From PALSA-610 sp038239145 (GTDB taxonomy: Bacteria > Actinomycetota > Acidimicrobiia > IMCC26256 > PALSA-610): a stretch of DNA of 64,000 nucleotides. The position numbers and the translations under genes were made by a program. Numbering within the stretch: position 1 is the stretch's first letter; each line of letters begins with the position of its first letter. Under the pieces are notes generated by a model. That model worked only from the letters and a program-made list of their open reading frames with translations, had not been told where the DNA came from and searched no databases. Below, one piece after another: positions 50,477-59,329 of the stretch. The stretch covers positions 1-64,000 of the forward strand of contig JBBSFB010000020.1 of assembly GCA_038239145.1 (NCBI GenBank), read 5' to 3'.

Positions 50477-51155
50477 TCAGCCCGTCCGCACCGCAACGAA
50501 GACGATCTCCGTGCCGGGCCGGTCCGGCGCATCACGCACGTCGATGACCCGAAGTCCGGCGGTCCGGAGCAGTATCTCGATCTGATCGCGATCGCGGAAC
50601 CGCAGCGTCGAGTCCGAGACCACGACCTCGTCCGATCTCTCGAAGTGGTACGTCCACCTGAACGTGACGAGCTGCTCGCTCGTGTGGGTCACCTCGACCC
50701 ACGACTCGACGAAGCCCGCGCGCGGGAGCTCGACACGCGCATACGTCTCCTCGCGCGTCCACGATCGCCACGCCCGACGCTCCGGCTCGCGCACTTCAAA
50801 CGCCAGATGCCCGCCTCGCCGCAACCCTTCGCGTACGCCACGCAGTGTCGCCGACATCTCTTCGTCGGTGACGAACACCTGGGCCACGTTGCCCGTCATC
50901 GTCGCTAGGTCGACGCGCAGAGGCGGCAGGATCGGCCGGATCGACGGCTACGACTTCCAGTCCGCGCTCGGCGAGCAGACACGCCAGTGTCCCCGTGCCA
51001 CACCCGATGTCGAGCACGGAACCCGCGCCGAGCTCGTCGACGAGCGCCACATACGCGGAGAGGTCGCGGCGATCGGAGTCGAGGTCGTCATAGATCTCGG
51101 CGAGACGCGGGTCCGCGAACATGGGATCGGGCACTGCCGGCACGCTATTTCCCAT
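50477..51155 (-). pseudogene. SAM-dependent methyltransferase with internal deletion
   Basis: N-terminal half from ATG 51155: 'DPRLAEIYDDLDSDRRDLSAY', motif I 'VLDIGCGTGTLACLLAERG' and motif II 'VVAVDPADP'. The C-terminal half is in another frame: 'LRVDLATMTGNVAQVFVTDEE', 'GLRRGGHLAFEVREPERRAW', 'EVVVSDSTLRFRDRDQIEILL', ending at 50477. Between them about 25-30 residues (motif II helix to motif III) are missing and the frame is off by one at about 50905-50925. All other family blocks are well preserved. Confidence 0.75.
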
Positions 51156-51376
51156 CGGGTATTTCCTGGGGAGATCCGCAGGCGAGTTGGCATGATGGGT
51201 CGCGTGCTCATGGTGCTCGGCGGCCCACCTCGATGCGGGAAGCCGCTACCACCGCGGGCCGTGCACCGCGCCCGAGCACGACGCTTGCTCCCACTGCGAA
51301 CGCCGGGACGACACTCGACCCCGCACTCGCCCGGTGCCCGGGGAACACCCGACGCGCAGGCACTACGGTTCGCGCC

Positions 51377-52585
51377 GTGACCGGCCACGGCGTGATCGAC
51401 GGCAACCGCCGGGTCGCGGTCGCCGGCATCGGACAGACGGCGTTCGGTAAGGGACTGGGCCGGACGGAGCTCGATCTCGCATCCGAAGCCGTCGTCGCCG
51501 CGTGCGCCGACGCGGGCTTCCCCGTCGACGCGATCGACGGGGTGACGAGCTTCCACGTCGAACAGGTCGCCGAGATCGATCTCGCGCACGGCCTGGGCAT
51601 CCCGACGCTTCGCTTCCTCGCGCGAACACCGTCGGGCGGGGGCGGGGCCGCGAGCACGACCGGGCTCGCGGCGATCGCCGTGGCCTCCGGACTCGCCGAC
51701 GCGGTGATCGCGTTCCGAAGTCGGAACCGCAGCAAGGGGGCTTCGTACGGGTCCGGCACGAACCAGGGCGGGCGACCCTGGGCCAAGGCGGGCACGCGTG
51801 TGGGCGGTTACCGCCAATGGCATCATCCGTTCGGCGTCGCCGCGCCGGCGCAGGAGATGGCGCTCATCGCGCGCCGGCACATGCACGTCTACGGCACGCG
51901 CGCCGAGCAATTCGGTATGCAGGCCGTAGCTCAACGGTTCCACGCCAGCCGCAATCCCGCCGCGATCATGCAGAATGAGATCACACTCGACGACTGGGCC
52001 GCGTCCAGGATGATCGCCGACCCGATCCGTCTCTTCGACTGCTCGCTCGAGTGCGACGGTGCAGTCGCGGTGCTCGTCACGACGCTCGACCGGGCGCGCG
52101 GATTGCGCCGGCCGGCGGTCGAAGTGCTGGCGGCGGAGCAGGGCAGCGGACCAATCCACACCGAGCTCGCCGACTGGTTCTCGCTGACGTGCTCCTACGA
52201 CGGACGCGACACAGCCGGGCGCGCCATCGGCAACCGACTGTTCGCGCGCGCGGATGTGGCTCCCGCTGACGTCGACGTCGCGATGGTGTTCGATCACTTC
52301 ACGATGGCAGTGCCCCTCACGCTCGAGCAGTACGGGTTCTGCGGCGAGGGTGAGGGCGGCCCGTTCATCGAGTCGGGCGCGACACGCTGGCCCGACGGGG
52401 CGCTTCCCGTCAACACGCACGGCGGGTCCAACGGCGAAGCGTTCATCCACGGTGCGAACCACGTGCTCGAAGCAGTCCGGCAGCTGCGCGGCGATGCTGC
52501 GAACCAGGTTCCCGGAGCGGAAGTGGCGTTCGTGAACGGCTCCATCACCGACCCGGCCGGCGCGATATTGCTGGGCCGGCCATGA
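51377..52585 (+). CDS. Thiolase-fold protein, Ltp2-like (lipid-transfer/aldolase type)
   Basis: 402 residues from GTG 51377. Thiolase fold: 'VAVAGIGQTAFGKGLGRTELDLASEAV', 'LIARRHMHVYGTRAEQFGMQAV', 'VNTHGGSNGEAFIHGANHVLEA'. The usual nucleophilic Cys position reads 'GGGGAASTTGLAAIAVAS', without Cys, as in the SCP2-thiolase-like/Ltp2 subgroup, whose characterised members are retro-aldolases removing C-3 side chains in steroid degradation. They need a DUF35 partner, and one follows here with a 4-nt ATGA overlap. The frame is open far upstream but without family sequence. Confidence 0.85.
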   Translation: MTGHGVIDGNRRVAVAGIGQTAFGKGLGRTELDLASEAVVAACADAGFPVDAIDGVTSFHVEQVAEIDLAHGLGIPTLRFLARTPSGGGGAASTTGLAAIAVASGLADAVIAFRSRNRSKGASYGSGTNQGGRPWAKAGTRVGGYRQWHHPFGVAAPAQEMALIARRHMHVYGTRAEQFGMQAVAQRFHASRNPAAIMQNEITLDDWAASRMIADPIRLFDCSLECDGAVAVLVTTLDRARGLRRPAVEVLAAEQGSGPIHTELADWFSLTCSYDGRDTAGRAIGNRLFARADVAPADVDVAMVFDHFTMAVPLTLEQYGFCGEGEGGPFIESGATRWPDGALPVNTHGGSNGEAFIHGANHVLEAVRQLRGDAANQVPGAEVAFVNGSITDPAGAILLGRP

Positions 52586-53001
52586 CCATCGAAGGCGCGG
52601 CGCTCCCGCATCCCGATCCGGGTCCGCTCGAGGCACCGTTCTGGGACGCATGCCGCGCGCACGAGCTCCGCATCCAGCGCTGCGCCGACTGCGGAACGCT
52701 CCGCCACCATCCCCGGCCTCGGTGTCCGCGCTGTCGGAGCACGGCCTACGCCTGGGCGCCGGTGCGCGGTACCGGGACCGTGCACGCCTGGACGATCTGC
52801 CACCCACCGGTACTCCCCGGCTACGCCGATCGTGCGCCGTACAACGCGGTCGTCGTCCGCCTCGACGAAGGCGTGTTCCTCGTGAGCAATCTCGTCGAGT
52901 GCGACGACGAATCGATCGAGATCGACATGCCCGTCGAGGTCGTGTTCGTCGACGTCGATGCCGACCTGACCCTCCCCCAGTTCCGTCCCGCCGCGAGGTG
53001 A
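52582..53001 (+). CDS. DUF35 OB-fold/zinc-ribbon protein (Ltp2 partner)
   Basis: 139 residues. Rubredoxin-like zinc ribbon with C-x2-C...C-x2-C in 'RCADCGTLRHHPRPRCPRCRS', then the OB fold ('GTGTVHAWTICHPPVLPGYADRAPYNAVVVRLDEG', 'NLVECDDESIEIDMPVEVVF'). In steroid degraders such domains bind the acyl-CoA and complete the active site of Ltp2. Start overlaps the thiolase stop (ATGA), indicating coupled synthesis and a physical complex. Confidence 0.92.
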   Translation: MTIEGAALPHPDPGPLEAPFWDACRAHELRIQRCADCGTLRHHPRPRCPRCRSTAYAWAPVRGTGTVHAWTICHPPVLPGYADRAPYNAVVVRLDEGVFLVSNLVECDDESIEIDMPVEVVFVDVDADLTLPQFRPAAR

Positions 53002-53013
53002 GTGCGAGGCGCG

Positions 53014-53424
53014 TCACCTCCCACGCCGAGCATCCTTCGCACGTTCTGTGGCCGGTGATCCCGAAGTAGGAGTGACGCCTCCAAGATCGAGCTCCACCAC
53101 CGCCGCGTCCCGATCGCCGACGTGCCGACCGACGACGATCCGGTACGGCCCCGCGGGAGCCCGCCATTCGTGGCGCTCGGCATCGCGGGTGGCAAGACGC
53201 GCGAAGGGATCGCGCAGCTCGAACGCTTCGTCAGCCCCGGCCGCAATCTCGATCCGCGTGAACGCCACGAGCCGCGCCGGCGCGCCGCCGTGGAATGCTT
53301 CGGCGTACACCTGGACCACGTCGGCGCCGTCGCGGAGTCCGGTGTTCCGGACCGCGCCGCGCACGACGATGTCTTCGTCGGCAATCGAAACGCCCACGTC
53401 GGTGAGGACGAAGGTCGTGTCCAT
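53014..53424 (-). CDS. Stand-alone fibronectin type III-like (GH3 C-terminal type) protein
   Basis: 136 residues with AAAGGGA before ATG 53424. The whole protein resembles the Fn3-like domain normally found at the C-terminus of GH3 beta-glucosidases: 'RGAVRNTGLRDGADVVQVYAEAF', 'PARLVAFTRIEIAAGADEAFE' and 'WRAPAGPYRIVVGRHVGD'. No GH3 catalytic part precedes it. With its own start and ribosome site it may be expressed alone. Otherwise it is the relic of a larger enzyme. Convergent with DUF35. Confidence 0.6.
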   Translation of the reverse strand: MDTTFVLTDVGVSIADEDIVVRGAVRNTGLRDGADVVQVYAEAFHGGAPARLVAFTRIEIAAGADEAFELRDPFARLATRDAERHEWRAPAGPYRIVVGRHVGDRDAAVVELDLGGVTPTSGSPATERAKDARRGR

Positions 53425-53904
53425 TCGATTCCCTTTGTTGTGGGCGCCTCAACGGGCCTAGATGCGCTCTTGCTTCGCCGCGCTACCAGGGTCCGGAGCA
53501 ACGCGCCCGGAGAGTGTCGTCGCTACGACAGAGTCCGACGCGGTACGGGCGGTACCCCACCTCGAGGCGAACGTACCCCGGCAGATCTCGCGCGCCCCCG
53601 TCTCACAGACGCCTGCACTCGACACCGATACGCTGCTCGCACACACAGTCCGCGCGAGAACGCTCACGACCGGCCGGGGTCAACGGCCGTAGTTGCGAAC
53701 GCGTCGCAAGTTGCCCGCATGCAACATCGGGTCGCCCATCACCTTGGCCGGGGAGTGCCGGTCAGGCGATGCACCAGCCGCCGGAGCTTCGTCGACGATC
53801 AACAACTCACGAGATCCTCCGCGGGCCACGAACGACGTTGGGGCCACCGTGGTCCAAGGACCATCGGATGGCGCTCGCGACGACGATCACGGCAGGCTGA
53901 CCGC
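53425..53904. other. 480-nt gap with no assignable gene
   Basis: Short frames on both strands are Arg/Thr/Ser-rich and match nothing. The lipoprotein gene that follows must have its promoter here. No hairpin or consensus promoter stands out. Possible site of a lost gene, given the lone Fn3-like domain on its left. Confidence 0.35.
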
Positions 53905-54834
53905 ATGCATCGTCCCGTCTCGATCCTAGTTGCGGGTCTGGTGGTACTTGGTCTCGTGGGTTGCTCGAGCGGGTCGTCGTCGGACACCGTGGCACCCACG
54001 ACGTCGACGACAGCCTCGCCATCGACAACATCATCGACAACATCATCGACAACACCCACGACGAGGCCGACGACGAAGCCGACCACAAAGCCGACGACGA
54101 GCATCGCGTCGACTCTGAAACCAGGTGACGTCTATGTCGCGCTCGGAAGTTCGATCGCGTCGGGCTTCGGGATTCCAGTGCAGTCAGCGTGCGGTCGGTC
54201 GAGCCGCGACTACCCGAAGCTGGTCGCGGCGAAGTACCGCCTGAAGCTCACCGACGTCACGTGTGGCGCGGCGGTCATACCGAACGTGCTGGACACCCCG
54301 CAGGGTGACAACCCTCCGCAGATCCGTGCGGTCACGAAGGACGCGAAGCTCATCACGGTCTCCGTCGGCGGGAACGACATCATCTACAACGGAACCGCGA
54401 TCGCCTGCGGCGACCCGGCGAACGTGTGCACGGCCCCGAAGACTCTCGACGCTGATCTCGCCGCCCTTCCTTCGAAGCTCGAGAACATGCTCAGCGCGCT
54501 GAAGGCGAACGCACCTGCGGCGACGATCGTGTTCGTGACCTACCCCCGCGAGATCCCGACCGGCAACTGTCCGGCGATGTCGCTCACCGACGCCGAGGCC
54601 GCGATCCTGCGCGGCATAGGCGAAAAGCTCGAGGCGACTTTCGTCGACACCCTCGAAAACTCTGGCGTGGTCTTCGTGGATCCGTACGTCGCCCCGGGTG
54701 ATCACACCGGCTGCGCGTCCGAGTCGCAGCGCTGGGTGGCGGGACATGTCGCCCCGGGTGGTTTCCCGTATCACCCGACCGCCCTCGGTCATCAGGTCAT
54801 GGCCGACATGATCTTCACCGCGCTCTTCGGCTAG
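53905..54834 (+). CDS. SGNH/GDSL hydrolase lipoprotein
   Basis: 309 residues. Lipoprotein signal ('SILVAGLVVLGLVGCSS', lipobox L-V-G-C), then a Thr/Ser/Pro-rich linker of ~45 residues, then an SGNH domain: block I 'YVALGSSIASGFG' (Ser nucleophile), block III 'SVGGNDIIYNG' and block V 'GFPYHPTALGHQ' (catalytic His). An esterase anchored to the outer face of the cytoplasmic membrane, acting on lipid or polysaccharide esters. Block I reads G-S-S rather than G-D-S. Shares the CTAG at 54831-54834 with the convergent VOC gene. Confidence 0.88.
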   Translation: MHRPVSILVAGLVVLGLVGCSSGSSSDTVAPTTSTTASPSTTSSTTSSTTPTTRPTTKPTTKPTTSIASTLKPGDVYVALGSSIASGFGIPVQSACGRSSRDYPKLVAAKYRLKLTDVTCGAAVIPNVLDTPQGDNPPQIRAVTKDAKLITVSVGGNDIIYNGTAIACGDPANVCTAPKTLDADLAALPSKLENMLSALKANAPAATIVFVTYPREIPTGNCPAMSLTDAEAAILRGIGEKLEATFVDTLENSGVVFVDPYVAPGDHTGCASESQRWVAGHVAPGGFPYHPTALGHQVMADMIFTALFG

Positions 54835-55355
54835 CTGTTCAAGGGTCGCTGCGTGCCCGGCACCTGTGCGTTGCGATACGCCACGAAGACCTCGCGGGGC
54901 CAGTACCGCACGACCGGCACGGCGTCGGCATCTACCAGTTCGCCCCGTACTCGGTCGTACTCGTAGCAATTGAGCTCGTACTGGTTGCCCCACGGGTCGA
55001 CGAGATCGAACGCCCAGCAGAGGTCGAAGTCGACGAGATCGGTCAGTACGAGTAGCTCGCCGCGAGGATTGTCGATCCCGCACGGCAGCGACCGGGCGAA
55101 CGACATGAAACTCTCGGCGTCGACACTGAAGGCGACGCCGGTCTGCTGGGCGACCATCGGGTGGCCCTCGCTGACCTCGAACAGCGCCAACGTCGTCCGA
55201 CCGCCATCGGCCGAGATCTGGAGCGGGCCACCGTCGAATCCGGTCGCCCAGAATTTATACGCGTCGACTGGTTCGAACCCGAGATGCTCCGCGTACCACC
55301 GAGCGGCCTCAGCGCGATTCGGCACGCGGATGTGCACGTGGTCGAGCCGTCCCAT
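54831..55355 (-). CDS. VOC superfamily (glyoxalase/dioxygenase-type) protein
   Basis: 174 residues from ATG 55355. 'RLDHVHIRVPNRAEAARWYAEHLGFEP' is a textbook VOC start (first metal His). 'TLALFEVSEGHPMVAQQTGVAF' and 'AFDLVDPWGNQYELNCYEY' hold the later metal ligands (His/Glu). The C-terminal ~35 residues are an added tail. Catechol-type dioxygenase, isomerase or resistance role cannot be told apart. The frame is open to 55514 but with noise. Confidence 0.82.
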   Translation of the reverse strand: MGRLDHVHIRVPNRAEAARWYAEHLGFEPVDAYKFWATGFDGGPLQISADGGRTTLALFEVSEGHPMVAQQTGVAFSVDAESFMSFARSLPCGIDNPRGELLVLTDLVDFDLCWAFDLVDPWGNQYELNCYEYDRVRGELVDADAVPVVRYWPREVFVAYRNAQVPGTQRPLNS

Positions 55356-55679
55356 TCGAAACGTTGGTCGCTCTCCCGGCACGGCAACAGTGTAGGAATC
55401 GAGCCGGGCGGTCGCTAGCGGTCGGCGCCGACGAAGGACGGGCGTGCACCCTCGCAGGGACGTTCTTGGACTCGACCGGTCAATGCTTCGCAAGAGGAAC
55501 CGCTGCCCGGACAAGTGCTCGCCCTTCGGTCGTCGAGCCGCGTGGGACCATCGCGTCGATCGCGGCCGGCACCATCGGCGCGCGATCGGTGGCGTTCTCC
55601 CCGTGCAACACGCGCCGCGACCATCCGGATCTCCCTTCGGTTACCTCAGCGAGGCGACGGGCTCTGTTGCTCCGCAATC
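55356..55679. other. 325-nt gap with no assignable gene
   Basis: Frames in both directions are Arg-rich and unconvincing. It would hold the minus-strand VOC promoter at its left end and the tail end of the phospholipase gene's transcript at the right. No structure noted. Confidence 0.35.
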
Positions 55680-56978
55680 TCATGCCAGTGCGACGCTCGG
55701 ATGCGCGCACTGCGTGTTCGGCGGCGGCACGTAGGCGGGGAGTTCAAACGCGGGGCGGCGGGTGCCGAAGTCGAGCGCGTCGGCGAGGTTCTTCGCGTTC
55801 GCGTCGCGTGCGGTCATCGGCTCGAGTCCCCAGCGCCACTCGATCATCTTGAGAATCGAGCAGTGTTCGTACGGTCCGGCACTCTCTATCTTTTTCGGCG
55901 CGTACGGTCCGATTGCGATGCAGGGCACGCGGAACCCCAGTCGTTTGTAGTCGGGATGCGGTCCCGGGTTGGGATTGACGTTGTCGTCGATCGCCACTGG
56001 CGGGACGACGTGGTCGTAGAACGCGCCGTTCTCGTCGAAGTTGACGACACCCACCATCTGATCCCACTGCGGGCTGGTGCGCAGCGCGTTGTAGACCTGC
56101 GCCAAATACCCCTCGCCGACTTCGATATTGCCGTGCGGGTGATAGTCGTTCGAGGTGCCGAGGAACTCGGCCAGCGTCGTGTAGTCGGGTTCGACGAACG
56201 TGACGTTCGGCAGCGTGCCGGTCTTGGCGTCGGCGAAGAACTTGGAGATCGGGTAGGTGATGTCGTCGTAGCGACCCGACTGGAAGAGCTTCGTCATCGG
56301 CTCACCCCAGTTGTAGTAACCGGTCGTCAGTCCGGCCTCACGTACACGGTCGAAGATCGCGAGGTCGATCTTGGACGGTCGGTCCGCGAGCGTGCTCGGG
56401 AACGAACCGCCGGTCTCGTCGACATCGGTCTTCGCGCAGAGCATGTAGAACCGGTTGGGCCACGTCGCCGACATCAACGAGCAGTGGTAGCTGTCGAACA
56501 GCGTGTAGTTCGTAGCGAGCGCACCGAGGATCGGGACCTGCGCCTCCTCGTAGTACCCGATCGGGAAATGGTCGCCGGTGATCTGCGTCGAGAGCCAGCC
56601 GTCGCATTTGCCGCCGTTGTACTGCTTCACCATCGACGCCCAGTCGTGCGACGGATCCTTGTCGCCACAGGCCTGGGTGTTGCTGCCGAGCGCGACCGTC
56701 GGGACGAGATTGCCGTGGAGATCGGGGTACATGAGGCCGGCCTGCTTGCCGTTGACACCGGGTACCCAGCCGATGAGGTGGTCGAACGACCGGTTCTCGA
56801 GCATGAGGATGACGACGGTGTCGAACGGCGCCGACTTCGGGTCCGGCAGGCTCGATGTCGTCGATCCGGTCGGCTTGCCCTTGGTGTCGTCCGACGACGA
56901 GCTACATCCACCCAGCGCCAACAAGGCTGCGCCGGCGGCACCCGCCGCGAGAAACGACCGCCGCGTGAGATCTGTCAT
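55680..56978 (-). CDS. Tat-exported phospholipase C/phosphatase-like lipoprotein
   Basis: 432 residues from ATG 56978. Twin-arginine signal 'TRRSFLAAGAAGAALLALGGC' ends in a lipobox (L-G-G-C), so exported folded and lipid-anchored. The catalytic family is the phosphoesterase group (PF04185) of bacterial phospholipases C and acid phosphatases: 'VVILMLENRSFDHLIGWVPG' (metal Glu/Asn), 'SLMSATWPNRFYML', 'VTFVEPDYTT', 'VNFDENGAFYDHVVPP' (D-E-N-G, metal ligands) and 'GPYAPKK'. Releases phosphate or diacylglycerol from phospholipid-like substrates. The start is fixed by the Tat signal; the longer frame (to 57086) is noise. Confidence 0.9.
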   Translation of the reverse strand: MTDLTRRSFLAAGAAGAALLALGGCSSSSDDTKGKPTGSTTSSLPDPKSAPFDTVVILMLENRSFDHLIGWVPGVNGKQAGLMYPDLHGNLVPTVALGSNTQACGDKDPSHDWASMVKQYNGGKCDGWLSTQITGDHFPIGYYEEAQVPILGALATNYTLFDSYHCSLMSATWPNRFYMLCAKTDVDETGGSFPSTLADRPSKIDLAIFDRVREAGLTTGYYNWGEPMTKLFQSGRYDDITYPISKFFADAKTGTLPNVTFVEPDYTTLAEFLGTSNDYHPHGNIEVGEGYLAQVYNALRTSPQWDQMVGVVNFDENGAFYDHVVPPVAIDDNVNPNPGPHPDYKRLGFRVPCIAIGPYAPKKIESAGPYEHCSILKMIEWRWGLEPMTARDANAKNLADALDFGTRRPAFELPAYVPPPNTQCAHPSVALA

Positions 56979-57082
56979 GCCCGTCCCGCCTTCTGCGCCG
57001 CCGACGTTTCGCCCACGGACTCCCAACCGATCGGTAACCATACTTTCGTCGGCGGGACCAACTGAGGTACCGCGCTTGAACG

Positions 57083-57355
57083 TCACACCGTCCCCGTTGG
57101 CAGCGAGCTGATCTGCAAAGGGTGCAAGCAGGTCGAACGACGGCCTTGCGAAACTCGGTTCTCCCGCCGCACAGCGTCCCAGTCGATGCTCACGATCGGC
57201 GTCTCGACCGGCCTCAAGCTCGCGGCGCCGCGTACGCTCGCAGTAAACGAGAAACGCACCCCATCGCCCGTTGCGAGGAGATAGCCGTTACCCGTGGCGA
57301 CGATACCGACGATTGCGCGACATCCGCCGCGGCCAAGAGGTAGCCCGGCGGGCAT
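57083..57355 (-). pseudogene. Remnant of a GYW-repeat protein
   Basis: Minus-strand frame with 'AIVGIVATGNGYLLATGDGVRFSF', 'RGAASLRPVETPIVSIDWD', which parallels one and a half repeats of the two secreted repeat proteins in this window (GYWLVAxDGG-IFSF...PIVGM). No signal peptide and both ends are noise, so a fragment. Located just upstream of the phospholipase gene. Confidence 0.5.
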
Positions 57356-57360
57356 CGTGT

Positions 57361-57576
57361 TTCATATTTCCGAGCGCCACGGCGACGGTTGCCGTGCGCA
57401 CACACGTGCGGGTCGACATCACCGGCGTGCGCGAGCTCCACACTGAGCTGATCGCGAAGCGTTACAAGAACAACCGTCCGGGCCTCGAGCAACTGGAATG
57501 GCGTGGGATCGAGTCGACGGTGATCGATCCGGTGAACAACCGGAGATGCGGGCGGCGCGATCCATCTCGTCAATGA
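57361..57576 (+). pseudogene. Glyoxalase superfamily fragment
   Basis: 'TVAVRTHVRVDITGVRELHTEL', 'AKRYKNNRPGLEQLEWRGIE' and 'VIDPVNNR' match the C-terminal half of the glyoxalase/bleomycin-resistance-like superfamily ('LHAELLAKNYRYMRPGLE...VIDPFGNR' type). The N-terminal half is absent and the last strand ('RF-C/E') is lost before the stop at 57576. It overlaps the convergent MerR gene by 7 nt. Confidence 0.5.
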
Positions 57577-58337
57577 CGCCGCGCCTTCACCATCGAGGCG
57601 GGTCCACCTTCGGCGAGTTGTCGGAGTGCCCGCTCTACTTCTTGGGCGAGGATCAGGCTCGTCGTCTCTCGCGCGATCGGCCGCAATGCGCCGACGGCCG
57701 TCGCGACCTCGGCCGATGTCGCGTTGCCGGCAAAGCCCGCGCCGACGCGCTCGACGAGGAGCTTGACCGCGTCGTCGACGACCTTGGCCAGACGCCGGCG
57801 CAGGAGGTCACGCAACTGCGCGGAGAGTTCCACTTCGATGCCCGCGTCATGCAGTTGCAGCGCGAGGTCGAGGAGCGCGGGACTCGGCACGAGCCACGTT
57901 CCGGCGTCGGCCGTGTGCACATAGCCCGAGTCCAGCAGCTCGGCGAGCACTCCCGGTCGACGACCCTTTGTCATGGCCGTGAGCTCCTCACGATCGACCA
58001 CACGCGGTCGATCGTCCGACCAGGGTGCGGTGAGCGTCGCGTCGATGCCCAGCCACTCGGCGACCGTGCTCGACGGACGATCGGTCTTCAGCAAATCGCG
58101 AATGGCGACCAGGGTCAGGCCGCGATCGCGGAGCTCCGCGATCAGGTGCAGCCGCTCGAGATGCTCCGGGCCATAGACCGCGTCCCGGCCTTGCTTCGCG
58201 GGCTTCGGGAGGAGGCCTTCGGACTGGTACCAGCGGATCGTCCGGACCGGAAGCGCACTCCGCGCGACCAACTCCGCCAGCGAGAAACTGGTCTCGACAG
58301 ACGGAGACAGCGGCTGCTCGGCCTCGTCGGTCGCCAT
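57570..58337 (-). CDS. MerR family transcriptional regulator
   Basis: 255 residues. N-terminal MerR DNA-binding domain: 'FSLAELVARSALPVRTIRWYQSEGLLPKPAKQGRDAVYGPEHLERLHLI' spans the two recognition segments and the wing (about residues 18-65). 'ELRDRGLTLVAIRDLL' is the start of the dimerisation helix. The C-terminal ~150 residues form a helical effector domain of unknown ligand, without the Cys of metal sensors. Divergent from an AurF-like oxygenase gene 90 nt away, with a perfect dyad between. Confidence 0.92.
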   Translation of the reverse strand: MATDEAEQPLSPSVETSFSLAELVARSALPVRTIRWYQSEGLLPKPAKQGRDAVYGPEHLERLHLIAELRDRGLTLVAIRDLLKTDRPSSTVAEWLGIDATLTAPWSDDRPRVVDREELTAMTKGRRPGVLAELLDSGYVHTADAGTWLVPSPALLDLALQLHDAGIEVELSAQLRDLLRRRLAKVVDDAVKLLVERVGAGFAGNATSAEVATAVGALRPIARETTSLILAQEVERALRQLAEGGPASMVKARRH

Positions 58338-58379
58338 ACAAGGCAGTCAACCACACGGAACCAACGTTTACAGTAACAG

Positions 58380-58399
58380 CTGTCAGAATACCTTGACAG
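58380..58399. promoter_or_regulatory. MerR operator/promoter candidate (CTGTCA-N8-TGACAG)
   Basis: Perfect dyad CTGTCA (58380-58385), GAATACCT spacer, TGACAG (58394-58399) in the 90-nt MerR-AurF gap. A perfect TTGACA hexamer (58393-58398) lies at its right end and a TTTACA hexamer upstream at about 58368. MerR regulators bind dyads placed between -35 and -10 elements with long spacers, so this is the probable binding site. Confidence 0.6.
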
Positions 58400-58427
58400 T
58401 GCGGACTGCAAGTGTTTCCATGACCGT

Positions 58428-59315
58428 ATGAGCACCATCACCGCCGCCATGCCCCGTACTGCGCTCCGTTCACGCCAGCTTGTCGCCGCCTCGGAGCGCA
58501 CGACCCTCGACCCGTTCCGTGAAATCGACTGGTCGCGGCCAATCGACGACTCCGCCTTCCACCTCCCGCCGGAACTGCTTCCGCTCTTCGGCACGGCCCT
58601 CTGGGACGCGATGAGCGAAACCGAGCGCATCGAGTACAGCCGCCACGAGACCGCGGCCCTGTGCGGCGCCGGGATCTGGTTCGAGAATGTCTTGATGCAA
58701 GTGGTGTTGCGTCACCTGGGCGAGATTCCCGTGACCGACCCTTCGCACCGCTACCTCCTCGTGGAGGTGGCCGACGAGTGCCGGCACTCGATGATGTTCG
58801 GCGAGTACATCCGGCGCGCCGATACCCCGGCGTATCGTCCCGCGCTGCCGGCGAATTCACTCTCCGACATTGAGAGTCCCGGCAACCGTGCGGTCTCGTA
58901 TCTCCTGATACTCGCCGTCGAAGAGCTGCTCGACCACATCAACCGCGCAACGATGCGCGACGAACGCGTGCACCCGGTGTCGCGTTCGATCGCACGCCTG
59001 CACGTGCTCGAAGAAGCGCGGCACGTAAGCTTCGCCAAGACCTACCTCGCCGAGATCTTGCCAACCCTGAACGAATCCGATCGGCGTCTTGTCGCCGACG
59101 CCGCGCCCGCGCTGGTGACCGTCGTCGCTGCTCTCAGCGTCGATCCCGGCGTATACGAGCGCCTCGGAATCGCGGGCGGATACGAGGCGGCGCGCGCCAA
59201 CCCGCACCACCAAGCGGCGATCGTCGCCGGGCTCTCGAAGCTCACGAACTTCCTCACCGGGATCGGCGTCATCGACGACGAGCACCGCGACGCTTGGAGC
59301 GCGCTGCTCGCATGA
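58428..59315 (+). CDS. Di-iron N-oxygenase/oxygenase, AurF-like
   Basis: 295 residues matching the AurF family (PF11583). Iron-ligand helices are visible: 'EYSRHETAALCGAGIWFENV', 'LVEVADECRHSMMFGEYI' (E-x2-D-E-x2-H type), 'ILAVEELLDHINRATMR' and 'RLHVLEEARHVSFAKTYL'. Such enzymes use a non-haem di-iron centre and oxygen, for example to oxidise aryl amines to nitro compounds. Physiological substrate here unknown. The MerR regulator beside it probably controls expression. Confidence 0.87.
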   Translation: MSTITAAMPRTALRSRQLVAASERTTLDPFREIDWSRPIDDSAFHLPPELLPLFGTALWDAMSETERIEYSRHETAALCGAGIWFENVLMQVVLRHLGEIPVTDPSHRYLLVEVADECRHSMMFGEYIRRADTPAYRPALPANSLSDIESPGNRAVSYLLILAVEELLDHINRATMRDERVHPVSRSIARLHVLEEARHVSFAKTYLAEILPTLNESDRRLVADAAPALVTVVAALSVDPGVYERLGIAGGYEAARANPHHQAAIVAGLSKLTNFLTGIGVIDDEHRDAWSALLA

Positions 59316-59329
59316 GCACTCTGGCGCAC

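Noticed and set aside
50948..53167. 739-codon minus-strand frame
   Set aside because: Antisense to the thiolase and DUF35 genes, Arg/Gly-rich noise.
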